The position numbers and the translations under genes were made by a program. DNA of 41,960 nucleotides from an uncultured Oscillospiraceae bacterium. Lineage in GTDB: Bacteria > Bacillota > Clostridia > Oscillospirales > Acutalibacteraceae. The notes beneath the pieces are model-generated. The model did no database searches and was not told where the DNA came from. It saw only the letters and a program-made list of their open reading frames with translations. Below, one piece after another: positions 22,840-31,795 of this stretch. How positions within the stretch are numbered: position 1 is the first letter of the stretch; every line of letters begins with the position of its first letter. The stretch covers positions 1 to 41,960 of the forward strand of contig UQFL01000011.1 of the NCBI GenBank assembly GCA_900540305.1, given 5' to 3'.

Positions 22840-24816
22840 ATGGATAATGTTAAAGAACAAATCGAAAATCTGCGTAAAACCCTGCACTATCACAGTGACA
22901 GATATTATAATGATGATTCTCCTGAAATTGAGGATTACGAATATGATATGATGATGCGTGACCTTAAAAATCTTGAGGAGAAATATCCAGAATATGATTC
23001 ACCCGATTCACCCACAAAAAGGGTTGGCGGAAAAGCCGATAATTCATTTGACAGTGTTAGGCATACTGTTCGTATGGAATCTCTTCAGGACGCTTTTTCA
23101 GTTGATGAACTCTATGATTTTGATAAAAGGGTAAAAGAAACGGTTTCAGATGTTTCATACTGTGTTGAGCCTAAGATAGACGGACTTTCTGTATCTCTCG
23201 AATATGAGAACGGTGTTTTTGTCAGAGGTTCAACAAGAGGTGACGGTGATGTCGGGGAAGATGTAAGCGCAAATTTGCGTGTTATCAGAAATATTCCGCT
23301 CAAACTTAATGAGCCTGTTCCTTATATCGAGGTTAGAGGCGAGGTTTATATGCCTAAAAAGAGTTTTGAGCGTGTAGTTGACCGTCAGCTTATAAACGGT
23401 GAAACTCCTTTTAAAAATCCAAGAAATGCCGCCGCAGGCTCTTTAAGACAGAAAGACAGCGCCGTTGCTAAGACAAGAGGACTTGATATATTTGTATTCA
23501 ATGTTCAGCAGATTAGAGGAGTTGAGTTAACTTCTCATAAACAGAGCCTTGATTATCTTAAAAAACTTGGTTTTAACACAATTCCCGATTACACTCTCGT
23601 TGATAGTATTGAAAAAGCAGTAAATAAGATTAACGAAATCGGCGAAAAAAGAGGAACTCTTGAATTTGATATTGACGGTGCTGTAATTAAAGTTGATAAT
23701 TTTGAAACAAGAAATCAGCTTGGTTCAACTTCAAAATTCCCGAAGTGGGCTGTGGCTTTTAAATATCCGCCTGAGGAAAAGCAGACTAAAGTACTCGATA
23801 TTGAAATTGCAGTCGGAAGAACGGGTGTTCTCACTCCGACTGCCGTGCTTGAACCTGTACATCTTGCAGGCACAACCGTTTCAAGGGCAACTCTTCATAA
23901 TCAGGATTTTATTAAGGAAAAAGGCATTGCAATCGGTGATATTGTAACTGTCAGAAAAGCAGGGGATATAATTCCAGAGGTACTCTGTGTTAACGAGCAT
24001 CTCAGCGACGGCTGTTTTGAATATCCTAAAATTTGCCCGAGTTGCGGCAGTAAAGTTATAAGAGAAGAGGACGAGGCGGCTATTCGCTGTATAAATCCTG
24101 ACTGTCCTGCGCAGCTCTTGAGAAATCTTATTCATTTCTGTTCAAGAGATGCAATGGATATTGAGGGATTAGGTCCTGCAATAATTGAAACATTTGTTGA
24201 CAGCGGACTTATCCATAAAACAGAGGATATTTACGAGCTTACTTTTGACAAAATCAATTCTGCTAACATTGATGGTTTTAAGGAGAAGAGCATTAACAAT
24301 ATTGTTACTTCGATTGAAAAGTCAAAGAGCAATGAACTCGGTAAACTGATTTTCGCACTCGGCATAAGACATGTCGGTGCAAAAGCCGGAAAACTCCTTG
24401 CTAACCATTTTAAATCAATGAATTCTCTTATGAATGCAAGTGTTGAGGATATTTGCAAGATTGACGGATTCGGAGAAGTTATGGCGCAAAGCGTTTTTGA
24501 GTTTTTCCAAAATGATAAGTCAAAAGAGTTAATTAAAAGCTTGAGCGACGCCGGCGTAAATATGGAAGATAATTCTGAAATACAAGACAATCGTTTTGAA
24601 AATAAAACTTTTGTTTTAACAGGAACATTAAAATCTTTTAAGCGTTCTGAAGCGTCAGAGATTATCGAAAAGTTCGGCGGCAAAACATCTTCAAGCGTTT
24701 CAAAGAAAACAGATTATGTTCTTGCAGGCGAAGAGGCAGGAAGCAAGCTCGACAAAGCAAACGCACTCGGCGTGCGTGTAATTACAGAAGAAGAATTTAC
24801 GGAAATGATAAAATGA
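22840..24816 (+). CDS. ligA: NAD-dependent DNA ligase
   Basis: Seals nicks in DNA in replication and repair. The 658-residue protein has the adenylation Lys in EPKIDG (K112), a four-Cys zinc finger (CPSCGS ... CINPDCPAQ, about 398-422), helix-hairpin-helix repeats and a C-terminal BRCT domain (NKTFVLTGTLKSFKRSEA). Start is ATG at 22840 with GGTGA 5 bases upstream; TTG at 22828 is possible but would place that ribosome site inside the gene. Confidence 0.96.
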   Translation: MDNVKEQIENLRKTLHYHSDRYYNDDSPEIEDYEYDMMMRDLKNLEEKYPEYDSPDSPTKRVGGKADNSFDSVRHTVRMESLQDAFSVDELYDFDKRVKETVSDVSYCVEPKIDGLSVSLEYENGVFVRGSTRGDGDVGEDVSANLRVIRNIPLKLNEPVPYIEVRGEVYMPKKSFERVVDRQLINGETPFKNPRNAAAGSLRQKDSAVAKTRGLDIFVFNVQQIRGVELTSHKQSLDYLKKLGFNTIPDYTLVDSIEKAVNKINEIGEKRGTLEFDIDGAVIKVDNFETRNQLGSTSKFPKWAVAFKYPPEEKQTKVLDIEIAVGRTGVLTPTAVLEPVHLAGTTVSRATLHNQDFIKEKGIAIGDIVTVRKAGDIIPEVLCVNEHLSDGCFEYPKICPSCGSKVIREEDEAAIRCINPDCPAQLLRNLIHFCSRDAMDIEGLGPAIIETFVDSGLIHKTEDIYELTFDKINSANIDGFKEKSINNIVTSIEKSKSNELGKLIFALGIRHVGAKAGKLLANHFKSMNSLMNASVEDICKIDGFGEVMAQSVFEFFQNDKSKELIKSLSDAGVNMEDNSEIQDNRFENKTFVLTGTLKSFKRSEASEIIEKFGGKTSSSVSKKTDYVLAGEEAGSKLDKANALGVRVITEEEFTEMIK

Positions 24817-25649
24817 AAAAATTAAGAAAAAAGCAAAAGAGATTATTTAAAATAATGAAAACGCTCATAATCGTGTGCATAGTTTATCTTGTGATTTATA
24901 TCGGCGCAAGCCCGTATATTTCTGAGGCAAGCCGTACTGCGGCACTTGTGTGCGCTTATTTGAACGATTTTCTGATTATAGCAAATCTGATTATTGTTTT
25001 TGTCTATTACTCAAAATACGGCAAAACAAATGCGTTTTTAACAAGAACAGAACACGAGATTTCAGACTGCGGGTATTACTATACTCAGTCTACTCCTGAA
25101 ACTGTTGAAGATTACACAGAATATCTTGTTAACAGACTTAAAAACAGCGGATTTGCAATTCAGTCGGATGTGGAAAGCGACGATTTCGTATTTGACTATA
25201 CAGCAATGAAGAAAAAAGAATTTTTCTATATTGTCAGAGTTGATGAGCTTAATAAGGATGATGTCATGGCTTATCTTGATACGGCAATATCGGATATAGC
25301 AATACACAATCTTAAAAGAGCAGGTAACGGCGTAGTATGCTTTATTACAGACAATGCAGATGACGGAGCCGTATCTCTTTCAAAAATGATTACTGCTCTT
25401 GGCAAAAAAGAACAGCTTAAAATAGGAATTGCTATTGTTGAGCCGCAAAATTCAAAATGTTATTTTCTCGGAAATATGCAGACCAAAATGCAGCAGATGA
25501 TTGTTAATAACATAATGAATTGCGATATTCCGATTCCAGAAAACGCTAAATTTAAAGAAAGACTTCCGTATCAGCTTGAATTAGAAGAAAAAATGGAAGA
25601 TTTTACTATTAAATCTTACCTTGACGGTTCGTTTTACATTCACTACTGA
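24813..25649 (+). CDS. Two-TM membrane protein of unknown function between ligA and murD
   Basis: I do not recognise a family. The 278-residue product begins with a very basic stretch (KKLRKKQKRLFK), then two membrane helices (about 15-34 and 44-66), and a cytoplasmic-looking domain of about 200 residues with alternating strand and helix pattern (FFYIVRVDEL, NGVVCFITDN, LKIGIAIVEP) and no Cys pair or nucleotide loop. It overlaps ligA by ATGA and is followed by murD after 10 bases, so it is co-transcribed and likely constitutive. The strand-rich core with acidic residues faintly recalls PD-(D/E)XK nuclease folds, but the catalytic Lys is not evident. Confidence 0.8.
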   Translation: MKKLRKKQKRLFKIMKTLIIVCIVYLVIYIGASPYISEASRTAALVCAYLNDFLIIANLIIVFVYYSKYGKTNAFLTRTEHEISDCGYYYTQSTPETVEDYTEYLVNRLKNSGFAIQSDVESDDFVFDYTAMKKKEFFYIVRVDELNKDDVMAYLDTAISDIAIHNLKRAGNGVVCFITDNADDGAVSLSKMITALGKKEQLKIGIAIVEPQNSKCYFLGNMQTKMQQMIVNNIMNCDIPIPENAKFKERLPYQLELEEKMEDFTIKSYLDGSFYIHY

Positions 25650-25659
25650 GGTGTTTTAA

Positions 25660-27090
25660 ATGATTGAAGAAGTAAAAAAGTATCTTGATGAATTGAAAGA
25701 AAAGAAAGTTGCTTTTGTTGGCATGGGTGTAGCGAATGTGCCTTGCGCACAGTGGCTTGCAGAGCACGGTATTACTGTTTATGCCTGTGATAAAAGAGAC
25801 AAAGATTATATCGGCGCAGATATATGCAAGAAGCTTGAAGATGCAGGAGTGCATTTCAGCCTTGGAGAGAATTATCTTGATATTCTTCCCGAAATGGATA
25901 TTGTTTTCCGCTCTCACGGCATACTTCCTTTTCAAAATAAATGGATAGGGGAATGTATTGAAAGGGGACAGACGGTTACAACCGAAATGGAAGTTTTCTT
26001 CAAATACTGCCCTGCAAAAATTATAGCCGTTACAGGTTCAAACGGAAAAACTACTACAACTACGCTTATTGCAAAAATGCTTGAGGCGCAGGGTGAAAAA
26101 GTTTTCCTCGGCGGTAATATAGGCAAAGCGCTTATGCCTCAGCTTGAAACAATTACAAAAAATGACTTTGCAGTTGTTGAGCTTTCATCTTTCCAGCTTC
26201 TCACAATGGGAAATATGGTAAACAGACCTGATATCGCAGTTGTTACTAATATTGAGATTACTCATCTTGACCACCATATCAGCCTTGATGAATATGTTGA
26301 CGCTAAAAGAAATATTCTCATTTATCAGAGCAGGGATTCAAAAACAGTTCTTAATGCCGATTGTGATTATTCTATCGGCGGCAGGGTTTATCATGATATG
26401 CGCTTCGATGTTAGAGGAAATCTTTATCAGTTCTCTATAAATCATCCTGTTGAACAGGGAGCATTTATGGATAGTAACGGCGATATTATTTATCGTGAAA
26501 ACGGTAAAGATACAGTTGTTATGAATAAAAACGATATTGTTATTCCCGGACTTCATAATGTTGAGAATTACTGCACGGCAATTACTGCTGTATGGGGCTT
26601 GGTTGAACCGTCTGTAATGAAGAAAATCGCACAGACATTTGCAGGCGTTGAGCACAGAATTGAATTTGTGCGTGAATTTAACGGGGTTAAGTATTATAAC
26701 GATTCAATTGCTACTTCACCGTCAAGAGTTATTAGCGGACTGAACGCATTTAATCAGAAAATAATCATCATCTGCGGCGGCTCTAATAAAGGCAATGATA
26801 TGAGCGTTATGGTGCCTTATATTCTTAGCAAAACAAAACTTGTTGTATTAAATGGTGCTACTGCAGACAAAATTTATGACGCAATTGTCAGTCACCCTGA
26901 TTATGAGAAGAGCGGCGTAAAATTAATTAAAACTGACACAATGGAAAACGCTCTAGAGATTGCTAAAAACAATGCTCAATCAGGCGATATAGTGTCTCTT
27001 TCTCCTGCCTGTCCTGCATTCGACCAGTTTAAAACTTTTGAGTACAGGGGCAGAAAATTCAAAGAATTAGTAAACGGATTTGATAAATAA
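25660..27090 (+). CDS. murD: UDP-N-acetylmuramoyl-L-alanine--D-glutamate ligase
   Basis: Adds D-glutamate to the peptidoglycan precursor in the cytoplasm. The 476-residue product has the N-terminal Rossmann part (VAFVGMGVANVPCAQWLAE), the ATP loop TGSNGKTTTT (about 126-135), the EITHLDHHISLDEY segment, and the C-terminal Mur ligase part with YYNDSIATSPSR and SLSPACPAFDQFKTFEYRG typical of MurD. GAGGTG precedes the ATG. The stop overlaps the next start. Confidence 0.95.
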   Translation: MIEEVKKYLDELKEKKVAFVGMGVANVPCAQWLAEHGITVYACDKRDKDYIGADICKKLEDAGVHFSLGENYLDILPEMDIVFRSHGILPFQNKWIGECIERGQTVTTEMEVFFKYCPAKIIAVTGSNGKTTTTTLIAKMLEAQGEKVFLGGNIGKALMPQLETITKNDFAVVELSSFQLLTMGNMVNRPDIAVVTNIEITHLDHHISLDEYVDAKRNILIYQSRDSKTVLNADCDYSIGGRVYHDMRFDVRGNLYQFSINHPVEQGAFMDSNGDIIYRENGKDTVVMNKNDIVIPGLHNVENYCTAITAVWGLVEPSVMKKIAQTFAGVEHRIEFVREFNGVKYYNDSIATSPSRVISGLNAFNQKIIIICGGSNKGNDMSVMVPYILSKTKLVVLNGATADKIYDAIVSHPDYEKSGVKLIKTDTMENALEIAKNNAQSGDIVSLSPACPAFDQFKTFEYRGRKFKELVNGFDK

Positions 27091-28109
27091 TGAATACTGA
27101 AGAATTAGTTAAAACTTTGACACAGCCGTGCGCTGTTTCAGGCTGTGAAAATAATCTTTACGATGTTATAAGTGATATTATAAGCTCTTTCGGAAAGGCT
27201 GAAATTGATGATATGAACAACATTTCATGCACTTTCGGAAGCGGCGATTATCATATTATGCTTGAAGCACATATTGATGAAATCGGCTTTGTTGTAACAT
27301 CAATAACAGACAAAGGGTTTATTAAGTTTTCTCCTGTAGGCGGAATAGACAGGCGTTTGCTTCCTGCAAATGAGGTTGTCATTTGGGGCAAAGAACCTGT
27401 TAACGGTATAATTTCAACAATTCCTCCCCACCTTAAAAAAGGCGATAAAACAGACGGCAACTATAATATTTCCGAAATGGCGATTGATATCGGAATGTCC
27501 CGTGAAGAGGCGGAAAAGATTATTTCTATGGGAGACAGAATAACATTTCTGCACAGTTATGATAAACTTTTAGGATCAAGAGTATCTTCAAACTGTCTTG
27601 ATGATAGAGCAGGTGCTGCCTCAATAATTCTTGCCGCTCAAAAGGTTAAAGGTCTGCCCGTTAAGGTAACGCTTCAGTTCTCAGCGCAGGAGGAAGTCGG
27701 AACGAGGGGCGCCGTTGTGGGTGCTTACGGGAAAGATATTGATGAAGCTATTGCTGTTGATGTTTCTTTCGGGTTTTCGCACGGATGCAAAAAAGATGAC
27801 TGCGGCAAACTTGGAAAAGGCGCTATGATAGGAATTTCACCTACGCTTGATAGAAATATTTCCGATATGTTTATCAAGTGCGCTGAAGCAAATAAAATTA
27901 ATTATCAGCTTGAGATAATGAACGGAAGAACAGGAACTGACGCTGATGTTATTACTCTTACACAAAGCGGTATAAAGTGCGGTCTGTTGTCAATTCCGCT
28001 TAAATATATGCACACTCCCGTTGAGGTGGTTGACCTCAAAGATATTGAAAGTGTTGCCGATATCATCGCTCAGTATATTTCTGAAAAGGCAGGTGTTTGC
28101 AATGCTTAA
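27090..28109 (+). CDS. M42 family metallopeptidase (first copy)
   Basis: M42 (TET/glutamyl aminopeptidase) enzymes release N-terminal residues from peptides with two metal ions in large cytoplasmic assemblies. The 339-residue protein has metal ligands in EAHIDEIG, LDDRAG, AQEEVGTRG, AVDVSFGFSHG and KYMHTP. It is one of two tandem copies and overlaps the second by 8 bases. Substrate is not predictable. Confidence 0.92.
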   Translation: MNTEELVKTLTQPCAVSGCENNLYDVISDIISSFGKAEIDDMNNISCTFGSGDYHIMLEAHIDEIGFVVTSITDKGFIKFSPVGGIDRRLLPANEVVIWGKEPVNGIISTIPPHLKKGDKTDGNYNISEMAIDIGMSREEAEKIISMGDRITFLHSYDKLLGSRVSSNCLDDRAGAASIILAAQKVKGLPVKVTLQFSAQEEVGTRGAVVGAYGKDIDEAIAVDVSFGFSHGCKKDDCGKLGKGAMIGISPTLDRNISDMFIKCAEANKINYQLEIMNGRTGTDADVITLTQSGIKCGLLSIPLKYMHTPVEVVDLKDIESVADIIAQYISEKAGVCNA

Positions 28110-29103
28110 AGAATTATGTCTTTTAAACGGAACATCTGGAAAAGAAAAAGATGTGCGTGATTTTATAATTTCGCAAATAGACGGAAAATGTGAATACAGC
28201 GTTGATGCGCTCGGTTCGATAATTGCGTTTAAAAAAGGTAAAAAGTCACCTGTAAAGAAAGTTATGATTTGCGCTCATATGGATGAAGTAGGTTTTATTG
28301 TTACCCATATCACCGATGATGGCGATTTAAAACTTTCTCCTGTCGGTGGTATTGACGCCGATGTTGTAATAGGCAGAAAGATTACTGTTAATGGCATTAC
28401 GGCAACAATAGGCACAAAAGCCGTTCATCTTATGAGTGAAGATGAAAAAAAAGGCAAAGTTTCTTTCGATAGTGTTTATGCCGATATAGGCGCCCAAAGC
28501 AAAGAAGAAGCATTAAAATATGTTTCTCTCGGTGACTTTGCTTATTTCAAGTCTGATTACTATGAGCTTGGAAACGGTTATATAAAATCAAAAGCACTTG
28601 ATGACAGAATAGGCTGTATGCTTATGATTGAACTTATCAATACAGAGCTTGAATATGACACTTATTTTTGTTTCAATGTTCAGGAAGAGGTCGGTTTGAG
28701 AGGTGCTGCCTGCACATCTTATGCCGTACAGAGTGGTGTTTCAATAATTCTTGAATCAACAACTGCGGCTGATATCGACGGCGTTGAAGAACCAGAAACT
28801 TGCTGCATTCTTGGCAACGGGCCTGTTGTATCTTATATGGATTCAAGAACTGTTTATGACAGAGCACTCTTTGAAAAGATTATGCAGGCTGCTAAAGATA
28901 ACAGCATAAAAACACAGACTAAAACAATGATTGCGGGCGGAAATGATGCAGGAGCAGTTCAAACGAGCGGCAAAGGCTCCAAGGTTGCAGGTATTTCTCT
29001 TCCTTGCAGATATATTCATTCGGGCGCAAGCGTTGTTAAGAAAAGTGATATTGAAGAAACAAGAAAGCTTCTTAAAGCAATTTTGACCTGCGTATATGAT
29101 TGA
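28102..29103 (+). CDS. M42 family metallopeptidase (second copy)
   Basis: The start is ATG 28102, since the upstream in-frame extension lies inside the first copy. The 333-residue protein has CAHMDEVGFIV, LDDRIG, VQEEVGLRG, IILESTTAAD and RYIHSG as metal and catalytic segments. The fourth ligand position is Glu (LEST) here and Asp (VDVS) in the first copy, which places the two in different subgroups of M42. Both may sit in one mixed assembly or act on different peptides. Confidence 0.92.
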   Translation: MLKELCLLNGTSGKEKDVRDFIISQIDGKCEYSVDALGSIIAFKKGKKSPVKKVMICAHMDEVGFIVTHITDDGDLKLSPVGGIDADVVIGRKITVNGITATIGTKAVHLMSEDEKKGKVSFDSVYADIGAQSKEEALKYVSLGDFAYFKSDYYELGNGYIKSKALDDRIGCMLMIELINTELEYDTYFCFNVQEEVGLRGAACTSYAVQSGVSIILESTTAADIDGVEEPETCCILGNGPVVSYMDSRTVYDRALFEKIMQAAKDNSIKTQTKTMIAGGNDAGAVQTSGKGSKVAGISLPCRYIHSGASVVKKSDIEETRKLLKAILTCVYD

Positions 29104-29821
29104 ACAAATATTTGATTTTACTAAACTTGACGAATATGAAAAACTTGATGTGTATTCTGTGAAGATTAAAGCTCTTGCAAAGGCATACGGCTTTTCATAT
29201 TCATTTGCAAAGTTTTATTGTGCGAAAGATAATCAAAACAGGGTAACGGCTATAATTTCCGCTCTTGACAGCGATTATACGCTTTCATATGACGAGAACT
29301 TGTCCGACATGGACGAACTTAAAGAGTTTTTTAGCTTTATCGGCTATTCAAGTGTTCATTGCAATGCTCAATTTATACTCAATGCAGAGTATTCGCAAGG
29401 CGTTGTTATGCAGAGCTCAGAAAAAAGAGAAGCAGATATACGCTATGCAGAAGTGAATGATTATCCACACTTATTCGATTTATATAATTTTGTTGATTAC
29501 GGTGAAATTCCGTTTAATGACTGGTATGTGGATATAAGCCACAGAATCAGAAAAGGAACAGCATTTGCCGCTACGCTTGACGCTGACGGTGAAATTATAT
29601 CGTCAGCTATACTTACTTCAATTTATAACAATAACGCTGTTTTGAGCGCTGTGCGCACTGAACCACAGTTTCGTGGCTTGGGATACGGCTCTGCTCTTGT
29701 GAGAGCTATGTGCTGTTCTGTTTCAGGTGTTGTTTTTATTATGCGTGAAGCTGATAAAAACGAACATTTTTATAAAAAGCTCGGATTTTCAAATTCGGGA
29801 AAGTGGAGAATTTATAGATGA
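29096..29821 (+). CDS. GNAT family N-acetyltransferase
   Basis: A 241-residue protein whose C-terminal half has the GNAT fold, including the acetyl-CoA loop QFRGLGYGSALVRAM (about 191-206) and the closing FYKKLGF. The N-terminal 115 residues look like a degenerate or second GNAT-like part. It overlaps both neighbours by 8 and 4 bases. Substrate unknown. Confidence 0.85.
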   Translation: MIEQIFDFTKLDEYEKLDVYSVKIKALAKAYGFSYSFAKFYCAKDNQNRVTAIISALDSDYTLSYDENLSDMDELKEFFSFIGYSSVHCNAQFILNAEYSQGVVMQSSEKREADIRYAEVNDYPHLFDLYNFVDYGEIPFNDWYVDISHRIRKGTAFAATLDADGEIISSAILTSIYNNNAVLSAVRTEPQFRGLGYGSALVRAMCCSVSGVVFIMREADKNEHFYKKLGFSNSGKWRIYR

Positions 29822-31086
29822 CAGATTTTTTTAAAATAGATGATAAAATAAAAGCGGCTTCTGAAAAAGCGCTTGAAAAGGCGAAAAGTCAGTTTGAAAT
29901 AATTGACGATATTATAGAGTATAATCAGCAAAAGGTTATTTCCGCTTTTATTGAATACGGCGTTTCTGAAAGCCATTTTACGCCGACTACGGGTTACGGC
30001 TACGGAGACAGGGGCAGAGAAACGCTTGATAAAATATGGGCTAAAGTTTTCGGTGCTGAAGACGCTATTGTGCGCCATAATTTTACTTGTGGTACGCACA
30101 CTCTTGCAACTGCTCTTTTCGGTGTGTTAAGACCGGGGGACAAAATGCTTTCAGTTACGGGAACTCCTTATGACACAATACATAGCGTTATAGGTATCAG
30201 CGGCAGCGGAATGGGCTCTCTTAAAGATTTCGGCGTCGAATATGATGAGGTTGCTCTTAAAGACGGCAGACTTGACTATGAGGCAATCGAAAATGCTGTT
30301 GACGATACCGTTTCAATGGTTTATATTCAGCGAAGCAGAGGTTATGAACTTAGACCGAGCCTGCTTGTTGAGGAAATAGAAAAAGTTGTTAAAATTGCAA
30401 AGGGCAAAAACCCTAACATTATTGTAATGGTAGATAATTGTTACGGCGAGTTTGTTCAGAAAAAAGAGCCAACAGAAGTTGGAGCAGACCTCATTGCAGG
30501 CTCGCTCATTAAAAACGCAGGCGGCGGTATGGCGCGTACAGGCGGTTATATCTGCGGAAGAGCAGATTTAGTTGAAAAGTGCGCTTACAGACTTACAACG
30601 CCTGGTCTTGGTAAAGAAGTCGGTGCAACTCTCGGTATGAACAGAGAACTTTATATGGGGCTTTATTATGCACCGCATACTGTTGGCGAGGCATTAAAAA
30701 GTGTCGTTTACATCTCGGCTTTGTTTGGCGGATTCGGATATGACACTACTCCGTCATTTGACGCCGAAAGAGGAGACATTGTTCAGTCGCTCGGTCTCGG
30801 AAATGAGAAAAGCCTTGTTGCTTTCTGTCAGGGAATACAGAGCGGAAGCCCTGTAGACAGTTTTCTCACACCCGAACCTTGGGATATGCCAGGTTATGAT
30901 AATAAAGTTGTTATGGCCGCAGGCGCATTTACAATGGGCTCTTCAATCGAACTATCAGCAGATGCGCCTATAAGAGAACCGTTTTACGCTTGGATACAAG
31001 GCGGACTTACTTTCCATGGCTCAAAGCTGTGCGCAATGCTTGCCGCCCAAAAAATGCTGGAAAGAGGGTTGCTGAAAGATGTATAA
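29818..31086 (+). CDS. PLP enzyme of the methionine gamma-lyase/aluminium-resistance family
   Basis: A 422-residue fold-type I PLP enzyme like B. subtilis YnbB. Features are HFTPTTGYGYGDRGRETLDKIWA, FTCGTHTLATALFG, the Schiff-base Lys in GSLIKNAGGG (K232) and VDNCYGEF before it. The family was named for aluminium tolerance and for similarity to methionine gamma-lyase, but its true substrate is not established. It overlaps the GNAT by ATGA and the DUF2461 gene by 8 bases. Confidence 0.93.
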   Translation: MTDFFKIDDKIKAASEKALEKAKSQFEIIDDIIEYNQQKVISAFIEYGVSESHFTPTTGYGYGDRGRETLDKIWAKVFGAEDAIVRHNFTCGTHTLATALFGVLRPGDKMLSVTGTPYDTIHSVIGISGSGMGSLKDFGVEYDEVALKDGRLDYEAIENAVDDTVSMVYIQRSRGYELRPSLLVEEIEKVVKIAKGKNPNIIVMVDNCYGEFVQKKEPTEVGADLIAGSLIKNAGGGMARTGGYICGRADLVEKCAYRLTTPGLGKEVGATLGMNRELYMGLYYAPHTVGEALKSVVYISALFGGFGYDTTPSFDAERGDIVQSLGLGNEKSLVAFCQGIQSGSPVDSFLTPEPWDMPGYDNKVVMAAGAFTMGSSIELSADAPIREPFYAWIQGGLTFHGSKLCAMLAAQKMLERGLLKDV

Positions 31087-31795
31087 TTTTAGCGGAATAA
31101 AGCCTGAGTCTATTGAACTTCTTTCTCTTAACAGATTTAACGATTCCAAAGCATTCTATGAAGAGCACAAGGAAGAGATTAAGCAGGGAGTTACTGTTCC
31201 TATGAGGCAGATTGTTCTTGATTTGTCCGATCTCGTTTCTGATTTAGATTCTCTTATGGATACTAATCCCGTATATGTAGTTTCAAGAATCAGAAGAGAT
31301 ACAAGGCGTACCAAAAGCAAAATGCTTTATAGAGAAAACCTCTGGCTTATGCTCAGGAGAAATAAATTTCAGTATCCTTTTGCACCTTTTTATTGGTTTG
31401 AGTTTGGCCCGGATTTTTACGGCTACGGACTCGGATTTTGGGCAGGCCGCCCAATTCAGCTTGATGAAGTGCGAAAGCTGATTATTAAAGAACCTGAAAG
31501 GTGGTTCAATTCCGTTAAGGCAACTGAGGCGGCAGGATTGTCATTTAATACTAAAGATTTCTACAAGAAAGACAGAATCCCGTCTGCGCCTGAAAATTTA
31601 AAGGAGTATTTAAATGCTAAGAACTTTGAATTTTCAGCGTGGAAGCACGACCTTTCTAAAATAGCCACAACTGAAATAATAGAAGAACTTCGCTATATGA
31701 TTTCAGTATCATCACCGATGTATGAGTTTCTTATAGAAGCTTATGACAACGCATTCAACGAGGGATTAATAAATGCAGACTATTACAAAAGATAA
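31079..31795 (+). CDS. DUF2461 family protein
   Basis: A 238-residue soluble protein. The family pattern is seen in FNDSKAFYEEHKEEI, VSRIRRDTRRTKSKMLYRENLWLML and GYGLGFWAGRPIQLDEVRKLI. Function is not known. It overlaps both neighbours (8 and 23 bases), so it is made together with them. Confidence 0.85.
   Translation: MYNFSGIKPESIELLSLNRFNDSKAFYEEHKEEIKQGVTVPMRQIVLDLSDLVSDLDSLMDTNPVYVVSRIRRDTRRTKSKMLYRENLWLMLRRNKFQYPFAPFYWFEFGPDFYGYGLGFWAGRPIQLDEVRKLIIKEPERWFNSVKATEAAGLSFNTKDFYKKDRIPSAPENLKEYLNAKNFEFSAWKHDLSKIATTEIIEELRYMISVSSPMYEFLIEAYDNAFNEGLINADYYKR

Noticed and set aside
24231..24683. Reverse-strand open frame of about 150 codons opposite ligA
   Set aside because: Complement of the helix-hairpin-helix/BRCT coding region; no start signal and no recognisable motif.
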